From positions 682,001 to 746,000 of the forward strand of contig NZ_CP102592.1 of assembly GCF_025666195.1 (NCBI RefSeq): a stretch of 64,000 nt of DNA. The letters run 5' to 3'. Below the pieces are notes generated by a model. That model saw only the letters and a list, made by a program, of their open reading frames with translations. It did not search any database and was not told where the DNA came from. Both the position numbers and the translations under genes were made by a program. This document shows, one piece after another, positions 1-9,782 of this stretch (the stretch's first letter is position 1; every line of letters begins with the position of its first letter). This stretch comes from Xanthomonas sp. CFBP 8443. GTDB taxonomy: Bacteria > Pseudomonadota > Gammaproteobacteria > Xanthomonadales > Xanthomonadaceae.

Positions 1-125
1 GGGAGATCACCGCGGTGCCGGAACTGCGCGCGGGCGCGCAGCGCCTGGCCGCGGAGCTGGCGGCGCTGGGGCAGGCGCGGAGCGCAGGTGGCGGCGTCGG
101 CGAGGCGCAGCGGCAAGCGCTTTAG
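1..125 (+). CDS. 3' end of an unidentified gene (partial)
   Basis: The frame with codons starting at position 3 is open from the window edge to a TAG at 123-125. It encodes about 40 residues rich in Ala, Leu, Gln and Arg that look like the helical C-terminus of a protein. No family can be recognised from so short a tail. The only support is the open frame with high G/C at third positions and the following intergenic REP-like palindrome, which fits a gene end. The other two frames are also partly open, so the reading frame is likely but not certain. Confidence 0.4.
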   Translation, partial: EITAVPELRAGAQRLAAELAALGQARSAGGGVGEAQRQAL

Positions 126-166
126 CGGGACCCGATCGAGGCGAGGCCCGGTGTGGCCGCGGCTAC

Positions 167-194
167 TGTGGGAGCGACTGAAGTCGCTCCCACA
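167..194. repeat. REP-like perfect palindrome
   Basis: Two 13-bp arms, TGTGGGAGCGACT and its exact reverse complement, are separated by two bases. This is the GTGGGAGCGACTTCAGTC type of repetitive extragenic palindrome that recurs many times in this window. It sits between a gene end and a decayed gene fragment. Confidence 0.85.
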
Positions 195-305
195 ATGATT
201 AATGATTGCGGCCAGCGGACCGGACCGCCACCAGGCCGGATCAAGCGCGATCGCGCCGGTCGCCACCAAGGCCGTTCAAACAAGAAGCTGAAGCTTCAGT
301 CCGAT

Positions 306-434
306 CGCGCCCAGTGCTCCGCTTCGCCCGGCGCGAACGGGCCGAGTTTCTGCTTGATGCGGCCGTCGGCGTCGATCGGCGCGCTGTACGGCATCAGGCT
401 CTGGGCCTCGCCCAGGCGCACGCTGGCGTCGGCG
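306..434 (-). pseudogene. Decayed duplicate of the tlpA-like gene 3' end
   Basis: About 130 bp on the minus strand closely match the 3' end of the intact thioredoxin-like gene at 1549-1679. Shared words include the stretches around ATGCGGCCGTCGGCG and CCCAGGCGCACGCTGG. Read on the minus strand it gives pieces such as FADASVRLGEAQ and KLGPFA, which parallel the end of the intact protein. Small length differences break the frame, and there is no CxxC active site or start. It is best read as a remnant of a second tlpA-like gene or of a local duplication around the membrane-protein gene between the two copies. Confidence 0.7.
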
Positions 435-515
435 AAGTTGCGATTGTTTTAGACGGATGTTTCTTATGGCGGGCGCTGCCGCGGCGCGAAACGCGCCTGG
501 GCGGCCGGCTCGCCC

Positions 516-1070
516 TCATCCGCCGGCGCCCGATTCGCGTCCCCGTGCCCGTCTGGCGAGCCACATGGCCGCCGGCCATGCGATGCGATGGGCCGCAGCG
601 GAGATCCCCGCCACCACCAGGGCGATGATGCCTGGAAGCACCGAGCCGAACACGAACGTCATGCCGAGCACGAAACCGAAGCCGTACTCCGCGCGGTAGG
701 CGGGCACCACGAGGCCCGAGGCCAATATCGCCAGAAACAGCGCCGACGCCGCTGGCTCGTTGCCGGCGACGAAGGCCGCCGACAGCGCCGCGCCCGCGGC
801 GAGCGCGGCGACGAAAGCGGCCAGCGCGCGCGGCAGTGCCGAAGGGCTGGCGTGCGCCCTGCGGCAGACCGACCGGCCGGCCAGGGCGCCCAGCAGCGGA
901 AGCACGATCAAGCCCCACCAGTTCGAAATCGCGGGCAGGTCGGCGCGGTCGAGCAAGTGATGGCTCTTGACCCCGCCGTGCGTGTATTCCCAGCCCAGGT
1001 GCAGTGCGGCCGCCGCGAGGGCAAGTCCCAGCGCGACCGGCATCAGCCAACGACGATCCTGTTTCGGCAT
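516..1070 (-). CDS. Uncharacterised small integral membrane protein
   Basis: 184 residues from the ATG at 1070, whose reading starts MPKQDRRW; a purine-rich GGGGATGGG lies just upstream. Several hydrophobic segments are visible: a first near residues 9-28, then around 55-70, 85-110, 115-135 and 140-165, so four to five membrane spans are expected. After the first span comes a short loop (HLGWEYTHGGVKSHH) that may lie in the periplasm. The C-terminus is basic. No family is recognised and no catalytic motif stands out. The gene is monocistronic, between the tlpA remnant and the intact tlpA-like gene on the same strand. Confidence 0.65.
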   Translation of the reverse strand: MPKQDRRWLMPVALGLALAAAALHLGWEYTHGGVKSHHLLDRADLPAISNWWGLIVLPLLGALAGRSVCRRAHASPSALPRALAAFVAALAAGAALSAAFVAGNEPAASALFLAILASGLVVPAYRAEYGFGFVLGMTFVFGSVLPGIIALVVAGISAAAHRIAWPAAMWLARRARGRESGAGG

Positions 1071-1538
1071 TCCCATCCCCAGTGCGAGCAGCCGTCTTGG
1101 CCAGGTTGAACCGCTGCGGCCGCGCGTGGCGCGGGCGGCCGCTTTGTTCGATTCGATGGTAGGCCGTGCTTGAACGCACACAACGTGCTGGGCGGCATCG
1201 TGACTTCCAGCCCTTGGCCGCGGATTTCGCCCCCCGACCCTCACCCCAGCCCCTCTCGGGCGAGAGGCTTGTTGCTTGCCCATTGCTTGCCATGCGCCGC
1301 AGCGAGGGATCCCGCTCCGGTTCGGCCAGCCGTTCGGCGGCCGTCAAGCCAGCGCGGTGCGCCGCGTGCCCGGTGTGGCGAGCAAGCCTGGCTTCGCGAG
1401 CAGGATGGGCTTGGAGCGGCCGCGTTGACTACGCCGCCGCGAAGATGTCAGCAGTCGGTGTCGGATGCCGCGCCGTCTGCGCAAGCACGCGCGCGACGGC
1501 ACATGCGCAGGCCGCAGCATCGTTCCGGAAGATCGCGC
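1071..1538. other. Intergenic stretch with no recognised gene
   Basis: GC-rich, with open frames on both strands that have no recognisable protein content. Around 1233-1270 there is a CCCTCACCCCAGCCCCTCTC / GGGCGAGAGG element, which looks like a dispersed intergenic repeat. No terminator or promoter could be assigned. Confidence 0.5.
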
Positions 1539-2123
1539 CTACGGCAGTCGCGCCCAGCGCTCCGCTTCGCCGGGCGCGAATGGGCCCAGCTTCTGCCGCA
1601 CGATGCGGCCGTCGGCGCCGATCAGCACGCTGTAGGGCAGCAGGCCCTGGGTGTCGCCCAGGCGCACGCTGGCGTCGGCCGGGCCGGGCGTTTCCAGCGC
1701 GATCGGGTAGGCGATCGGCACCCGTTGCAGGAAGGCGCGCACGTCCTCGGGGCGGTCCAGGGCGATGCCGAGCACCTGCAGGCCGTCGGCCGGCTGCGCC
1801 TGCGCCAGGCGGTCGAGCTCGGGCATCTCGCGCACGCACGGCTCGCACCAGCTGGCCCAGACGTTGACCAGCAGCGGGCGGCCACGGAACCGTTCCAGGG
1901 TCAGGCTGCCGCCGTCGAGCGTGGGCAGGCGCAGCGCCGGCGCCATGTCGCCGGGGCGGGCCGCGGCGACGCGTGCGGGTGCGGCGGGAGCAGTTGTCGC
2001 GGTGCCGGTGGCCGGCGTCGGCGACGAGGTCGTCGGCACGCGCCACCACAGCTGCGCGGCGGCCACGCCCAGCACCGCCGCCACCGCGGCGACCGCGAGC
2101 AGCCGCGGCGGCGTGGCCTTCAT
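1539..2123 (-). CDS. TlpA-family thioredoxin-like thiol-disulfide protein
   Basis: 194 residues. An N-terminal hydrophobic segment (residues 7-27) anchors it in the inner membrane or serves as a signal peptide, followed by a Pro/Ala/Thr linker and a thioredoxin fold from about residue 58. The active site is WCEPC in the context VWASWCEPC, and the family cis-Pro region is in the stretch LLPYSVLIGADG. It should reduce or isomerise periplasmic disulfides, as TlpA/ResA/DsbE proteins do. Its ATG overlaps the dsbD stop codon (ATGA at 2120-2123). It is therefore translationally coupled to DsbD, which could supply its electrons. A broken second copy lies downstream at 306-434. Confidence 0.88.
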   Translation of the reverse strand: MKATPPRLLAVAAVAAVLGVAAAQLWWRVPTTSSPTPATGTATTAPAAPARVAAARPGDMAPALRLPTLDGGSLTLERFRGRPLLVNVWASWCEPCVREMPELDRLAQAQPADGLQVLGIALDRPEDVRAFLQRVPIAYPIALETPGPADASVRLGDTQGLLPYSVLIGADGRIVRQKLGPFAPGEAERWARLP

Positions 2124-4405
2124 CGCGCCGCGCGTAGCAGGGCGTCCTCGACCACCGCCTGGCTCAGCACCGGCGGCAGCACGGTCGGCGGCGCGCCGGG
2201 GCCGTAGACCACGTACAGCGGCACGCCGACCGCTTTGTGCTCGGCGAGGAAGGCGCTGATGCGCTGGTCCTCGTTGGTCCAGTCGCCTTTCATGTACACC
2301 GCATCGACGCGCTTAAGCGTGTCGCGGAAGGCGTCGCCGCTGAACACGTTGCGCTCGTTGGCCTTGCAGGTCACGCACCAGTCGGCGGTCATATTGACGA
2401 ACACCACGCGGTTGTCGGTGCGCAGCCGGTCCAGCATCTCCGGCGAATAGGCCACCGTGTTGCGCTCCACCGTGGCGCCGGGCGCCGGCAGCCGGGTCAC
2501 GCCCCAGGCCGGCACCAGCGCCAGCAGCAGCAACACGCTGGCCAGGCGCATGCCCGCCTTGTGTCCGCGCCAGCGCGCGCGCTCGAACCACCACAGGCCC
2601 AGCGCCAGCAGCGTGGCGCCGACCAGCAGCAGCGCCACCGCATCCACGCCGCGCTGCTTGCCCAGCACCCACAGCAACCAGATCGCGGTCAGGTACATCG
2701 GGAACGCCAGCACCTGCTTGAGCGTTTCCATCCACGCGCCGGGCTTGGGCAGGCGCCTGGCCAGCGAGGGCACGAAGCCGATCAGCAGGAACGGCAGCGC
2801 CAGCCCCAGGCCCAGGGTCAGGAACACCAGCATCGCCATCGCCGGCGGCGCGGTCAGCGCATAGCCCAGCGCCGGGCCCATGAACGGGCCGATGCAGGCG
2901 CTGGACACCACGCAGGCCAGCACGCCGGTGAAGAAGTCGCCGACCGGGCCGCTGCGGGTGGACAGCGATTGGCCCAGGCCGCCGAGGTTGGCGCTCAGGG
3001 TGAACACGCCCGACAGGCTCAGGCCGACCACGAACATCAGGTACACCAGCACCGCGACGAAGCCCGGGCGCTGCAACTGGAAGCCCCACAGCAGGCGCGC
3101 GGCGACGGCGATGCCGCCGACCACGGCGAAGGACACCAGCACGCCCAGCGTGTACCACAGCGCATGGCTGCGCGCGCGGCTGCGGCTCTCGCCGCTCTGC
3201 GCCACGCCCAGCACCTTCAGCGACAGGATCGGCAGCACGCACGGCAGCAGGTTCAGCACCAGCCCGCCGCCCAGCGCCAGCAGCAGCATCCACAGCAGGT
3301 TCTGCGGCTCGGCCTGCGGCGCGGTGCTGCGCGCGGCGTTGTGCACCGACGCATCGGGCGGCGTCGCCGCGTCGGCCGCGGTCACCGGGGTCGCGGTGTC
3401 GGCGGCCGCGGCGCTGGCGTCGGCCTGGCTGCTGTTGAGCGGCGTCACCAGCAACGGCGCCACCTCGGCCTGGCCGTCGGGGCTGACCTTGCCCTTGGGC
3501 AGCGACAGCTTCACCCGCCGGGTCATCGGCGGATAGCAGATGCCCTCGCTCTGGCAGCCCTGGAAGGTGGCGACCAGGGTCGCCTCGGCCGCATCGGCGC
3601 GCTGGCGCTGCAGCGGCACGGTGACCTCGGCCTGGTCGAAATACACCACCACGTTGCCGAAATGCTCGTCCTTGTGCGAGCGGCCCTGCGGCCACTGCGG
3701 CATGCCGGTGCGGATGCCGGCGGCGCCTTCCAGCGCCAGCGCGGTGCGGTCGCGATACAGGTAGTAGCCCGGCGCCGGGGTGAAGCGCAGCAGCAGGGTG
3801 TTGCCGTCGCCGACGATGGCCTCGAAACCGAACGCCTGGTCCGACGGCAGCGGCAGCCCCTGCACGGCGTTGGCGCCAGCGCCGAACAGCGGCTTGGCGG
3901 CAGGGCCGGCGTTGCCCGGACCGCTGCCGGGCAGCGGCGAGGACGCGGCCGCGGCCGCGCCGGTCTCTTCCGCCGGCAGCGCCACGCTGAGCAGGCGCTT
4001 CTGCGGCGGATAGCAGACCCCGGCATCGGCGCAGCCCTGGTAGCGCACTTCCACCTGCAGCGTGTCCACGCCGCTGGCGGCGGCGCCGGTCTGCACCGCG
4101 CTCAGCTGGCCGCGGTAGGTTTCCACCTCGCCGAAGTAGGGGTCGGTCTTCTTGTGCCCGGCGGGAAGTTGCAGGGTCGGGTTGGCCTTGAAGCCGCTCT
4201 CCACCCGCACCGCGATCCGGTGCCGGTACAGGTAGTAGCCGTCGGCGATCTTCCAGTGCAGCGCGATGCGGCCGCGCTCCGGCGCCTGCGCGGTAAGCAC
4301 GAAGGCCTGGTCGACCGGCAGCAGGTCCTTTTCGTTGATCGCCAGGGCGGGGAAGGCGGCCATGGCCAGCAGGCACAGGGCGGCGAGACGGTGCAGCAAG
4401 GTCAT
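2120..4405 (-). CDS. dsbD: Thiol:disulfide interchange protein DsbD with a doubled N-terminal domain
   Basis: 761 residues from the ATG at 4405 (MTLLHRLAAL, a typical signal peptide ending PALA); an in-frame ATG at 4435 would overlap cutA. DsbD carries electrons from cytoplasmic thioredoxin across the inner membrane to periplasmic partners. The C-terminal thioredoxin domain has WCVTC. The membrane domain of about eight spans has the cysteines in LLPCVLPILSLK and SSACIGPFMG. Unusually, the periplasmic alpha domain occurs twice: GYYLYRHR with CADAGVCYPP, then GYYLYRDR with CQSEGICYPP. This explains the length, well above the roughly 565 residues of E. coli DsbD. An Ala/Thr-rich linker precedes the membrane domain. 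It lies between cutA and the tlpA-like gene in one operon. Confidence 0.93.
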   Translation of the reverse strand: MTLLHRLAALCLLAMAAFPALAINEKDLLPVDQAFVLTAQAPERGRIALHWKIADGYYLYRHRIAVRVESGFKANPTLQLPAGHKKTDPYFGEVETYRGQLSAVQTGAAASGVDTLQVEVRYQGCADAGVCYPPQKRLLSVALPAEETGAAAAASSPLPGSGPGNAGPAAKPLFGAGANAVQGLPLPSDQAFGFEAIVGDGNTLLLRFTPAPGYYLYRDRTALALEGAAGIRTGMPQWPQGRSHKDEHFGNVVVYFDQAEVTVPLQRQRADAAEATLVATFQGCQSEGICYPPMTRRVKLSLPKGKVSPDGQAEVAPLLVTPLNSSQADASAAAADTATPVTAADAATPPDASVHNAARSTAPQAEPQNLLWMLLLALGGGLVLNLLPCVLPILSLKVLGVAQSGESRSRARSHALWYTLGVLVSFAVVGGIAVAARLLWGFQLQRPGFVAVLVYLMFVVGLSLSGVFTLSANLGGLGQSLSTRSGPVGDFFTGVLACVVSSACIGPFMGPALGYALTAPPAMAMLVFLTLGLGLALPFLLIGFVPSLARRLPKPGAWMETLKQVLAFPMYLTAIWLLWVLGKQRGVDAVALLLVGATLLALGLWWFERARWRGHKAGMRLASVLLLLALVPAWGVTRLPAPGATVERNTVAYSPEMLDRLRTDNRVVFVNMTADWCVTCKANERNVFSGDAFRDTLKRVDAVYMKGDWTNEDQRISAFLAEHKAVGVPLYVVYGPGAPPTVLPPVLSQAVVEDALLRAAR

Positions 4406-4409
4406 CGGC

Positions 4410-4742
4410 TTACGGTTCCTCACGGGTTTCGGCATGCACCCACTGCAGGTAGGCGGGCAGGCCGCCGGCGACCTCGAGCTCGATCAGTTCGGGGACGTCG
4501 TAGGGATGCAGTTCGCTCAGCCGCCGCTGCAACGCGGGGACGCGGTCGGCAGCGGTCTTGATCAGCAGCAGCACTTCCTCGGCCTGCTCCACGGCGTCCT
4601 GCCAGCGATAGGTCGACTGCACGCCGGGCAAGCGGCTCACGCACGCGGCCAACCGTTCCTCGACCAAGACCTGCGCGATGCGCGCGGCGCTGGCCGGATC
4701 GGGGCAGGTGCTGAACAGCAAACGGAGCGGGGGCGAAGACAT
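4410..4742 (-). CDS. cutA: Divalent cation tolerance protein CutA
   Basis: 110 residues, the usual CutA length, from the ATG at 4742. Family hallmarks are visible: LLFSTCPD near the start, LVEERLAACVSRLPGVQSTY with the strand-forming YRWQ, EEVLLLIKT, and the ending HPYDVPELIEL followed by YLQWV. CutA forms a compact trimer of ferredoxin-like folds. It was named for divalent-cation tolerance but its biochemical role is unsettled. The stop is four bases before the dsbD ATG, so the two genes are cotranscribed, a common arrangement in proteobacteria. Confidence 0.93.
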   Translation of the reverse strand: MSSPPLRLLFSTCPDPASAARIAQVLVEERLAACVSRLPGVQSTYRWQDAVEQAEEVLLLIKTAADRVPALQRRLSELHPYDVPELIELEVAGGLPAYLQWVHAETREEP

Positions 4743-5218
4743 GCGGCCGACAGTATAGGGACGCCGGCAGGGCTTTGCCGGCGCGTATGGGCAGTGGGTC
4801 CGCGGACGGCGGCGGCCGGTTGCGATGGCGTGCGCGGCAGTCGGCGATGGCCGCGCGGCCCTTGGCCGGCATGGCCCGTGGCCGCGGCGCCGCGCCTGCG
4901 CCGGTACCGCCGCAAGGGGCGGGGCGGACGCGTGCGGATGCCGCCGGCGGGCGGCGGTTCTAACCAGACAAGCAGATTTCATGACGCAGGCAGCGGTGCC
5001 GGCGTGTCCTCGTGTCACGCGATTGCCGCAGGCACGGCACGCAGCGTCGCGACACCTCGTGCAGCCGTGGAGCCCGGTCGTGTGTGTGCCGGTCGTCCCA
5101 GGGCCTGCGGAATGCGGCGATGGCGGCGATGCGCGCGCCGCGCGCAGGAGCGACCGGGGCGATGCCCAGGCCGCGCCGCCAACCCCGGCGCGCCGCGATC
5201 GGCGCGCCGGGGGTTACG
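4743..5218. other. Intergenic stretch with no recognised gene
   Basis: 476 bp between cutA and the endonuclease gene. Very GC-rich. Frames remain open only because of composition and show no recognisable domain. The promoter of the cutA operon should lie near 4745-4800 but no clear boxes could be chosen. Confidence 0.5.
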
Positions 5219-6985
5219 TCAGTTGAGCAGCTGGCAGCTCGCCGGCTTGGCCGAGGTGAACAGCCCGGAGGTCGCCCACTCCGGATGGTCGATGAACGGA
5301 TTGCGGTTGCCCTGGAAGCTGTAGATCACTTCGTTGCGGGCGCGCTCGGCATCGTCCGGCGGATCCAGCTGGCTCCACGCGATCAGCGTCGACAGCAGGC
5401 CCATGTAGGCCGGCGAGGCCGAGGTCTGCACGATCTTGCTGCGGTCGTCGGTCAGCTCCAGGTCCGGCTCGGACTGCCCGGTGCCGGCGTCGGTGCCGCC
5501 TTCGTAGCGGATCGCCATGTACATCACCGCGCGCGCCATGTCGCCCTTGCGGTGGTTCCACACCTCGAAGCTGCCGCCGTTGCCGTCCGGGGTGCGCACC
5601 CAGTTGGAATTGCCCGGGTAGCTGCCGCTGCCGCCGCCGAAACCGGCATTGGCCTCGGTGATGCGCTCGCCGCAGTTGCTGTCGCAGTTCGCGTAGGGCT
5701 TGTTGCCGCGGTCGGCGTTCCAGGTGGCGTCGGTCAGGTACAGCATGTGCGTGTCGGTGTACGGCGCGTAGGGCAGGCCCTTGTCGCCGCTGGCCGAGCC
5801 GAAGCCGAGCGAATTCGGCCAGCTGTGCTCGCGGTTGTAGCGCAGGCCGCTGCCGCTGCCGGCACGGTCGCTGACCTTGGCGTAGCTGCGGTTGCGGTAG
5901 GCGTCGAGGATGCGCCCGCTGTTGTTCGGGTCCTCGTCGGCGATCTCCAGGATGGTCCAGGTGCTGGTGCCGGAGCTGCTGCTGTACGGGTAGACGGTGT
6001 GGCCCTTGATCGTCTCGTGCAGCGAGCAACGCAACTGGCTGGCATTGGCGGTGTTGACCCGCGAGTAGTAGCCGGTGCTGCCGCCGCCACCGCTGGCGAC
6101 GCTGAAGGCGATGCTGCCGTCCTGCGCCGGATGCGCGCCGCCGGCGTCGCTGACGCGTGCGGCGAGGATGCTCAGGCTGCAGCTTTCGCCGGCGGCCAGC
6201 GCGGTGTTGGTGGAGATCGCGAACTGGCTGCCGCTGTTCGGGTAGCTCAGCGCCACCGTGCCGGACTGGCTGCAGCTCAGCGCGAACGCGCCGCTGGCCA
6301 GGCTCACCGTCTCGCTGAAGGTCACCGCCAGGTCGCCGGCGGCGGGGAAGTTGCTGGCGCCCTGGGTGGGCGTGGTCGAGACCACCGACGGCGCGGTGTT
6401 GCTGCTGCCGCCGCTGAAGGTCTGGCCGCTGTTGCAGGCGCCGAAGCTGCTGGCCGAGCTGCCGGCCCAGGTGAAATTGGCGGCCGCGCTGCCGTTGCTG
6501 CCGCGCAGCTGCAGCGAGGTGCCGGCCGCGGTGCTGTTGCTCTCGCTGACCGGCAGGTTCTGGCTGGTCAGGCCGGCGGCCGGGCCGCCGCCGCCGGTGA
6601 TCGCGCCCTCGTAGCTGAGGAACTGCACCACCTGGCCGCTGCCGTCGACCAGCGCCAGGCCGTCGTTGGCGCCGTTCTGCACGCCGTTGCTGGCATAGCC
6701 GACGGTGGCGATGCGCACCTGCCCGCCGCAGCTGACCAGGTTGCCGGCCGGCACCGCGGTATTGGCGTACGCCACCGCGGCGCCCGGATTGCTGCCGTTG
6801 TACAGGTAGACCTTGTAGCCGCTCAGGCTCTCGCCGGCGGTGGCGACGATCTCCACGCCCTCGCCGGTGTCGCCGGCGGCGGTGGCATCGTCGTAGTGCA
6901 ATTCGTTGATGAATACGGCGGCCTGGGCGGGGCCGGCCAGGGCCAGCAGACAGGCGAGGGGTAGCGCAACGGCGGATGGCTTCAT
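5219..6985 (-). CDS. Secreted endonuclease I family nuclease with N-terminal beta domains
   Basis: 588 residues from the ATG at 6985, which has AAGGAG nine bases upstream. The signal peptide ends near PAQA. The first roughly 170 residues (VFINELHYDD, GYKVYLYNG, LVSCGGQVRIA) resemble a lamin-tail-like beta domain. A Big_5/Ig-like segment follows, with TPTQGASNFPAAGDLAVTFSE-type sequence. The last 230 residues are an endonuclease I (EndA/NucM/Vvn) domain with the metal-site motif NREHSWPNSLG, then THMLYLTDATWNADRG and NRNPFIDHPEWA. Such enzymes degrade DNA and RNA outside the cell or in the periplasm. Cysteines near the C-terminus suggest disulfides. It is transcribed divergently from groES. 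Confidence 0.9.
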   Translation of the reverse strand: MKPSAVALPLACLLALAGPAQAAVFINELHYDDATAAGDTGEGVEIVATAGESLSGYKVYLYNGSNPGAAVAYANTAVPAGNLVSCGGQVRIATVGYASNGVQNGANDGLALVDGSGQVVQFLSYEGAITGGGGPAAGLTSQNLPVSESNSTAAGTSLQLRGSNGSAAANFTWAGSSASSFGACNSGQTFSGGSSNTAPSVVSTTPTQGASNFPAAGDLAVTFSETVSLASGAFALSCSQSGTVALSYPNSGSQFAISTNTALAAGESCSLSILAARVSDAGGAHPAQDGSIAFSVASGGGGSTGYYSRVNTANASQLRCSLHETIKGHTVYPYSSSSGTSTWTILEIADEDPNNSGRILDAYRNRSYAKVSDRAGSGSGLRYNREHSWPNSLGFGSASGDKGLPYAPYTDTHMLYLTDATWNADRGNKPYANCDSNCGERITEANAGFGGGSGSYPGNSNWVRTPDGNGGSFEVWNHRKGDMARAVMYMAIRYEGGTDAGTGQSEPDLELTDDRSKIVQTSASPAYMGLLSTLIAWSQLDPPDDAERARNEVIYSFQGNRNPFIDHPEWATSGLFTSAKPASCQLLN

Positions 6986-7113
6986 CGACAACTCCTTTTG
7001 GATGGTCCCCCCTGGGTCTGCGAGACTAGCCTGCCTCTGTGACAGCGTGCGGAATCCGGGTACCAGTTCCGCAGCCCGGGCGGGCAGCAGGGCGAAATTT
7101 TTTGCGGCCGGCC

Positions 7114-7143
7114 CTTGAAAGGGCGCCGGCCAGCACCACATCA
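7114..7143 (+). promoter_or_regulatory. Candidate sigma32 heat-shock promoter of groESL
   Basis: CTTGAAA at 7114-7120 matches the sigma32 -35 consensus, and CCACATCA at 7136-7143 is close to the CCCCATNT -10 box, with a 15-base spacer. It lies about 115 bp upstream of groES and before the CIRCE-like element. The assignment rests on motif matching only. Confidence 0.5.
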
Positions 7144-7181
7144 AGCGCATCCCGGCACACCGGGTTTTTTCGCGAGCGTTG

Positions 7182-7208
7182 CTGGCAGTCGTCACATGCG
7201 AGTGCTAA
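7182..7208 (+). promoter_or_regulatory. CIRCE-like HrcA operator with one degenerate arm
   Basis: The right arm GAGTGCTAA (7200-7208) is a perfect CIRCE half-site. Nine bases upstream, CTGGCAGTC (7182-7190) matches the expected TTAGCACTC at six of nine positions. CIRCE is bound by the repressor HrcA, which depends on GroE for activity. Position about 50 bp upstream of groES fits. Confidence 0.6.
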
Positions 7209-7258
7209 CATCGCCAGCCTTTCCTAGACCAATCAATCACTTAAGAGGGTCTCTCTCA

Positions 7259-7546
7259 ATGAGCATCAAGCCGCTTCACGACCGCGTCGTAGTCAAGCCG
7301 ATCGAAGCCGACGAAATTTCCGCCGGTGGCATCGTGATCCCGGACTCGGCCAAGGAAAAGTCCACCAAGGGCGAGATCGTGGCCATCGGCAGCGGCAAGC
7401 CGCTGGACAACGGCAGCGTCCGCGCTCCGGCGGTCAAGGTCGGTGACAAGGTTATCTACGGCCAGTACGCCGGCTCCAGCTACAAGTCCGAAGGCGTCGA
7501 GTACAAGGTGCTGCGCGAAGACGACATCCTGGCGATCGTCGGCTAA
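7259..7546 (+). CDS. groES: Co-chaperonin GroES (Hsp10)
   Basis: 95 residues, standard length, starting [14 protein letters not shown]. The mobile loop region ([19 protein letters not shown]) and the roof hairpin are present, and the C-terminus ends EDDILAIVG. GroES caps the GroEL ring and closes the folding chamber in the cytoplasm. The start has AGAGGG about nine bases upstream. It is first in the groES-groEL operon, with a sigma32-like promoter and a CIRCE-like element in front. Confidence 0.98.
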   Translation: MSIKPLHDRVVVKPIEADEISAGGIVIPDSAKEKSTKGEIVAIGSGKPLDNGSVRAPAVKVGDKVIYGQYAGSSYKSEGVEYKVLREDDILAIVG

Positions 7547-7556
7547 AACGCCGCCG

Positions 7557-9330
<1,774 letters not shown>

Positions 9331-9371
9331 TCCGCGCCGGCGCAAGCCGACCTGCAGTACGCAGTCGAAAG

Positions 9372-9402
9372 GAGCCCCGCAGCGATGCGGGGCTCTTTTT
9401 TT
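9372..9402 (+). terminator. Intrinsic terminator of groESL
   Basis: Ten-base arms GAGCCCCGCA and TGCGGGGCTC with a GCGA loop are followed by seven T. It lies 42 bp after the groEL stop. Confidence 0.92.
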
Positions 9403-9431
9403 GTGCGCGGTGGGATGTGTTCGACTTGAGC

Positions 9432-9538
9432 CGGGACTCGGGACAGGGGACTCGGGACTCGGAAGAGCCGAGAGCCGGCCTGCGCGCGAGAACCTGCCCT
9501 GCGAGTCCCGAGTCCCGAGTCCCGAGTCCCGAGTCCCG
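9432..9538. repeat. Tandem 7-bp repeats in inverted arms
   Basis: The left arm has three partly degenerate GGGACTC copies (9434-9460). The right arm (9501-9538) has five clean CGAGTCC copies in a row. The arms are complementary and separated by about 40 bp. They resemble the GGGATTCGGGA arrays between groES and groEL, so they likely belong to the same kind of intergenic expansion. Confidence 0.75.
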
Positions 9539-9599
9539 CAGCCACAGTTGCATCAGCAACTGTGGCACCCGCAAAAATCCTGTGCTATCAATGCATCCC

Positions 9600-9680
9600 A
9601 TGAACGCCAACCGCAGCTTTTATTTTTGGTACTACGGTTTTCCGATGCCGCTGGCGGAGGAAGGAATGCGTTCACCCTGA
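9600..9680 (+). CDS. Aromatic-rich leader peptide of the DAHP synthase gene
   Basis: A 26-residue open frame starting MNANRS; an in-frame ATG three codons earlier at 9591 is also possible. Residues 7-14 read FYFWYYGF, seven aromatics in eight positions. The stop at 9678-9680 is 25 bases before an intrinsic terminator that precedes aroG. This layout matches classical transcription attenuation: a ribosome stalled at Phe, Tyr or Trp codons when charged tRNAs are scarce would favour an antiterminator and let polymerase reach the first gene of aromatic synthesis. No strong Shine-Dalgarno is visible. Too short for ordinary gene calling, but content and position are telling. Confidence 0.8.
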   Translation: MNANRSFYFWYYGFPMPLAEEGMRSP

Positions 9681-9704
9681 AGGAAACTTCAGCCGCATCC
9701 CCGA

Positions 9705-9733
9705 AAGCCGCCAGCGAACCTGGCGGCTTTTTT
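9705..9733 (+). terminator. Attenuator terminator before aroG
   Basis: AAGCCGCCAG and CTGGCGGCTT form a ten-base stem with a five-base loop, followed by a run of T to 9733. It lies between the aromatic leader peptide and the DAHP synthase start, 50 bp before the ATG, so it can only act as a conditional terminator for the downstream gene. Confidence 0.85.
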
Positions 9734-9782
9734 CATGCCGCCGGACCTGGCTCCCCACCCAGACCCCCGACGAGAGATTCCC

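Noticed and set aside
2237..4561. A 774-codon open frame opposite dsbD
   Set aside because: It is antisense to a gene with clear family motifs; its translation is Gln/His/Arg/Gly repeats without domains.
4743..5218. Several overlapping frames in the cutA-endonuclease gap
   Set aside because: All are open by composition alone, with Arg/Ala-rich translations and no family features.
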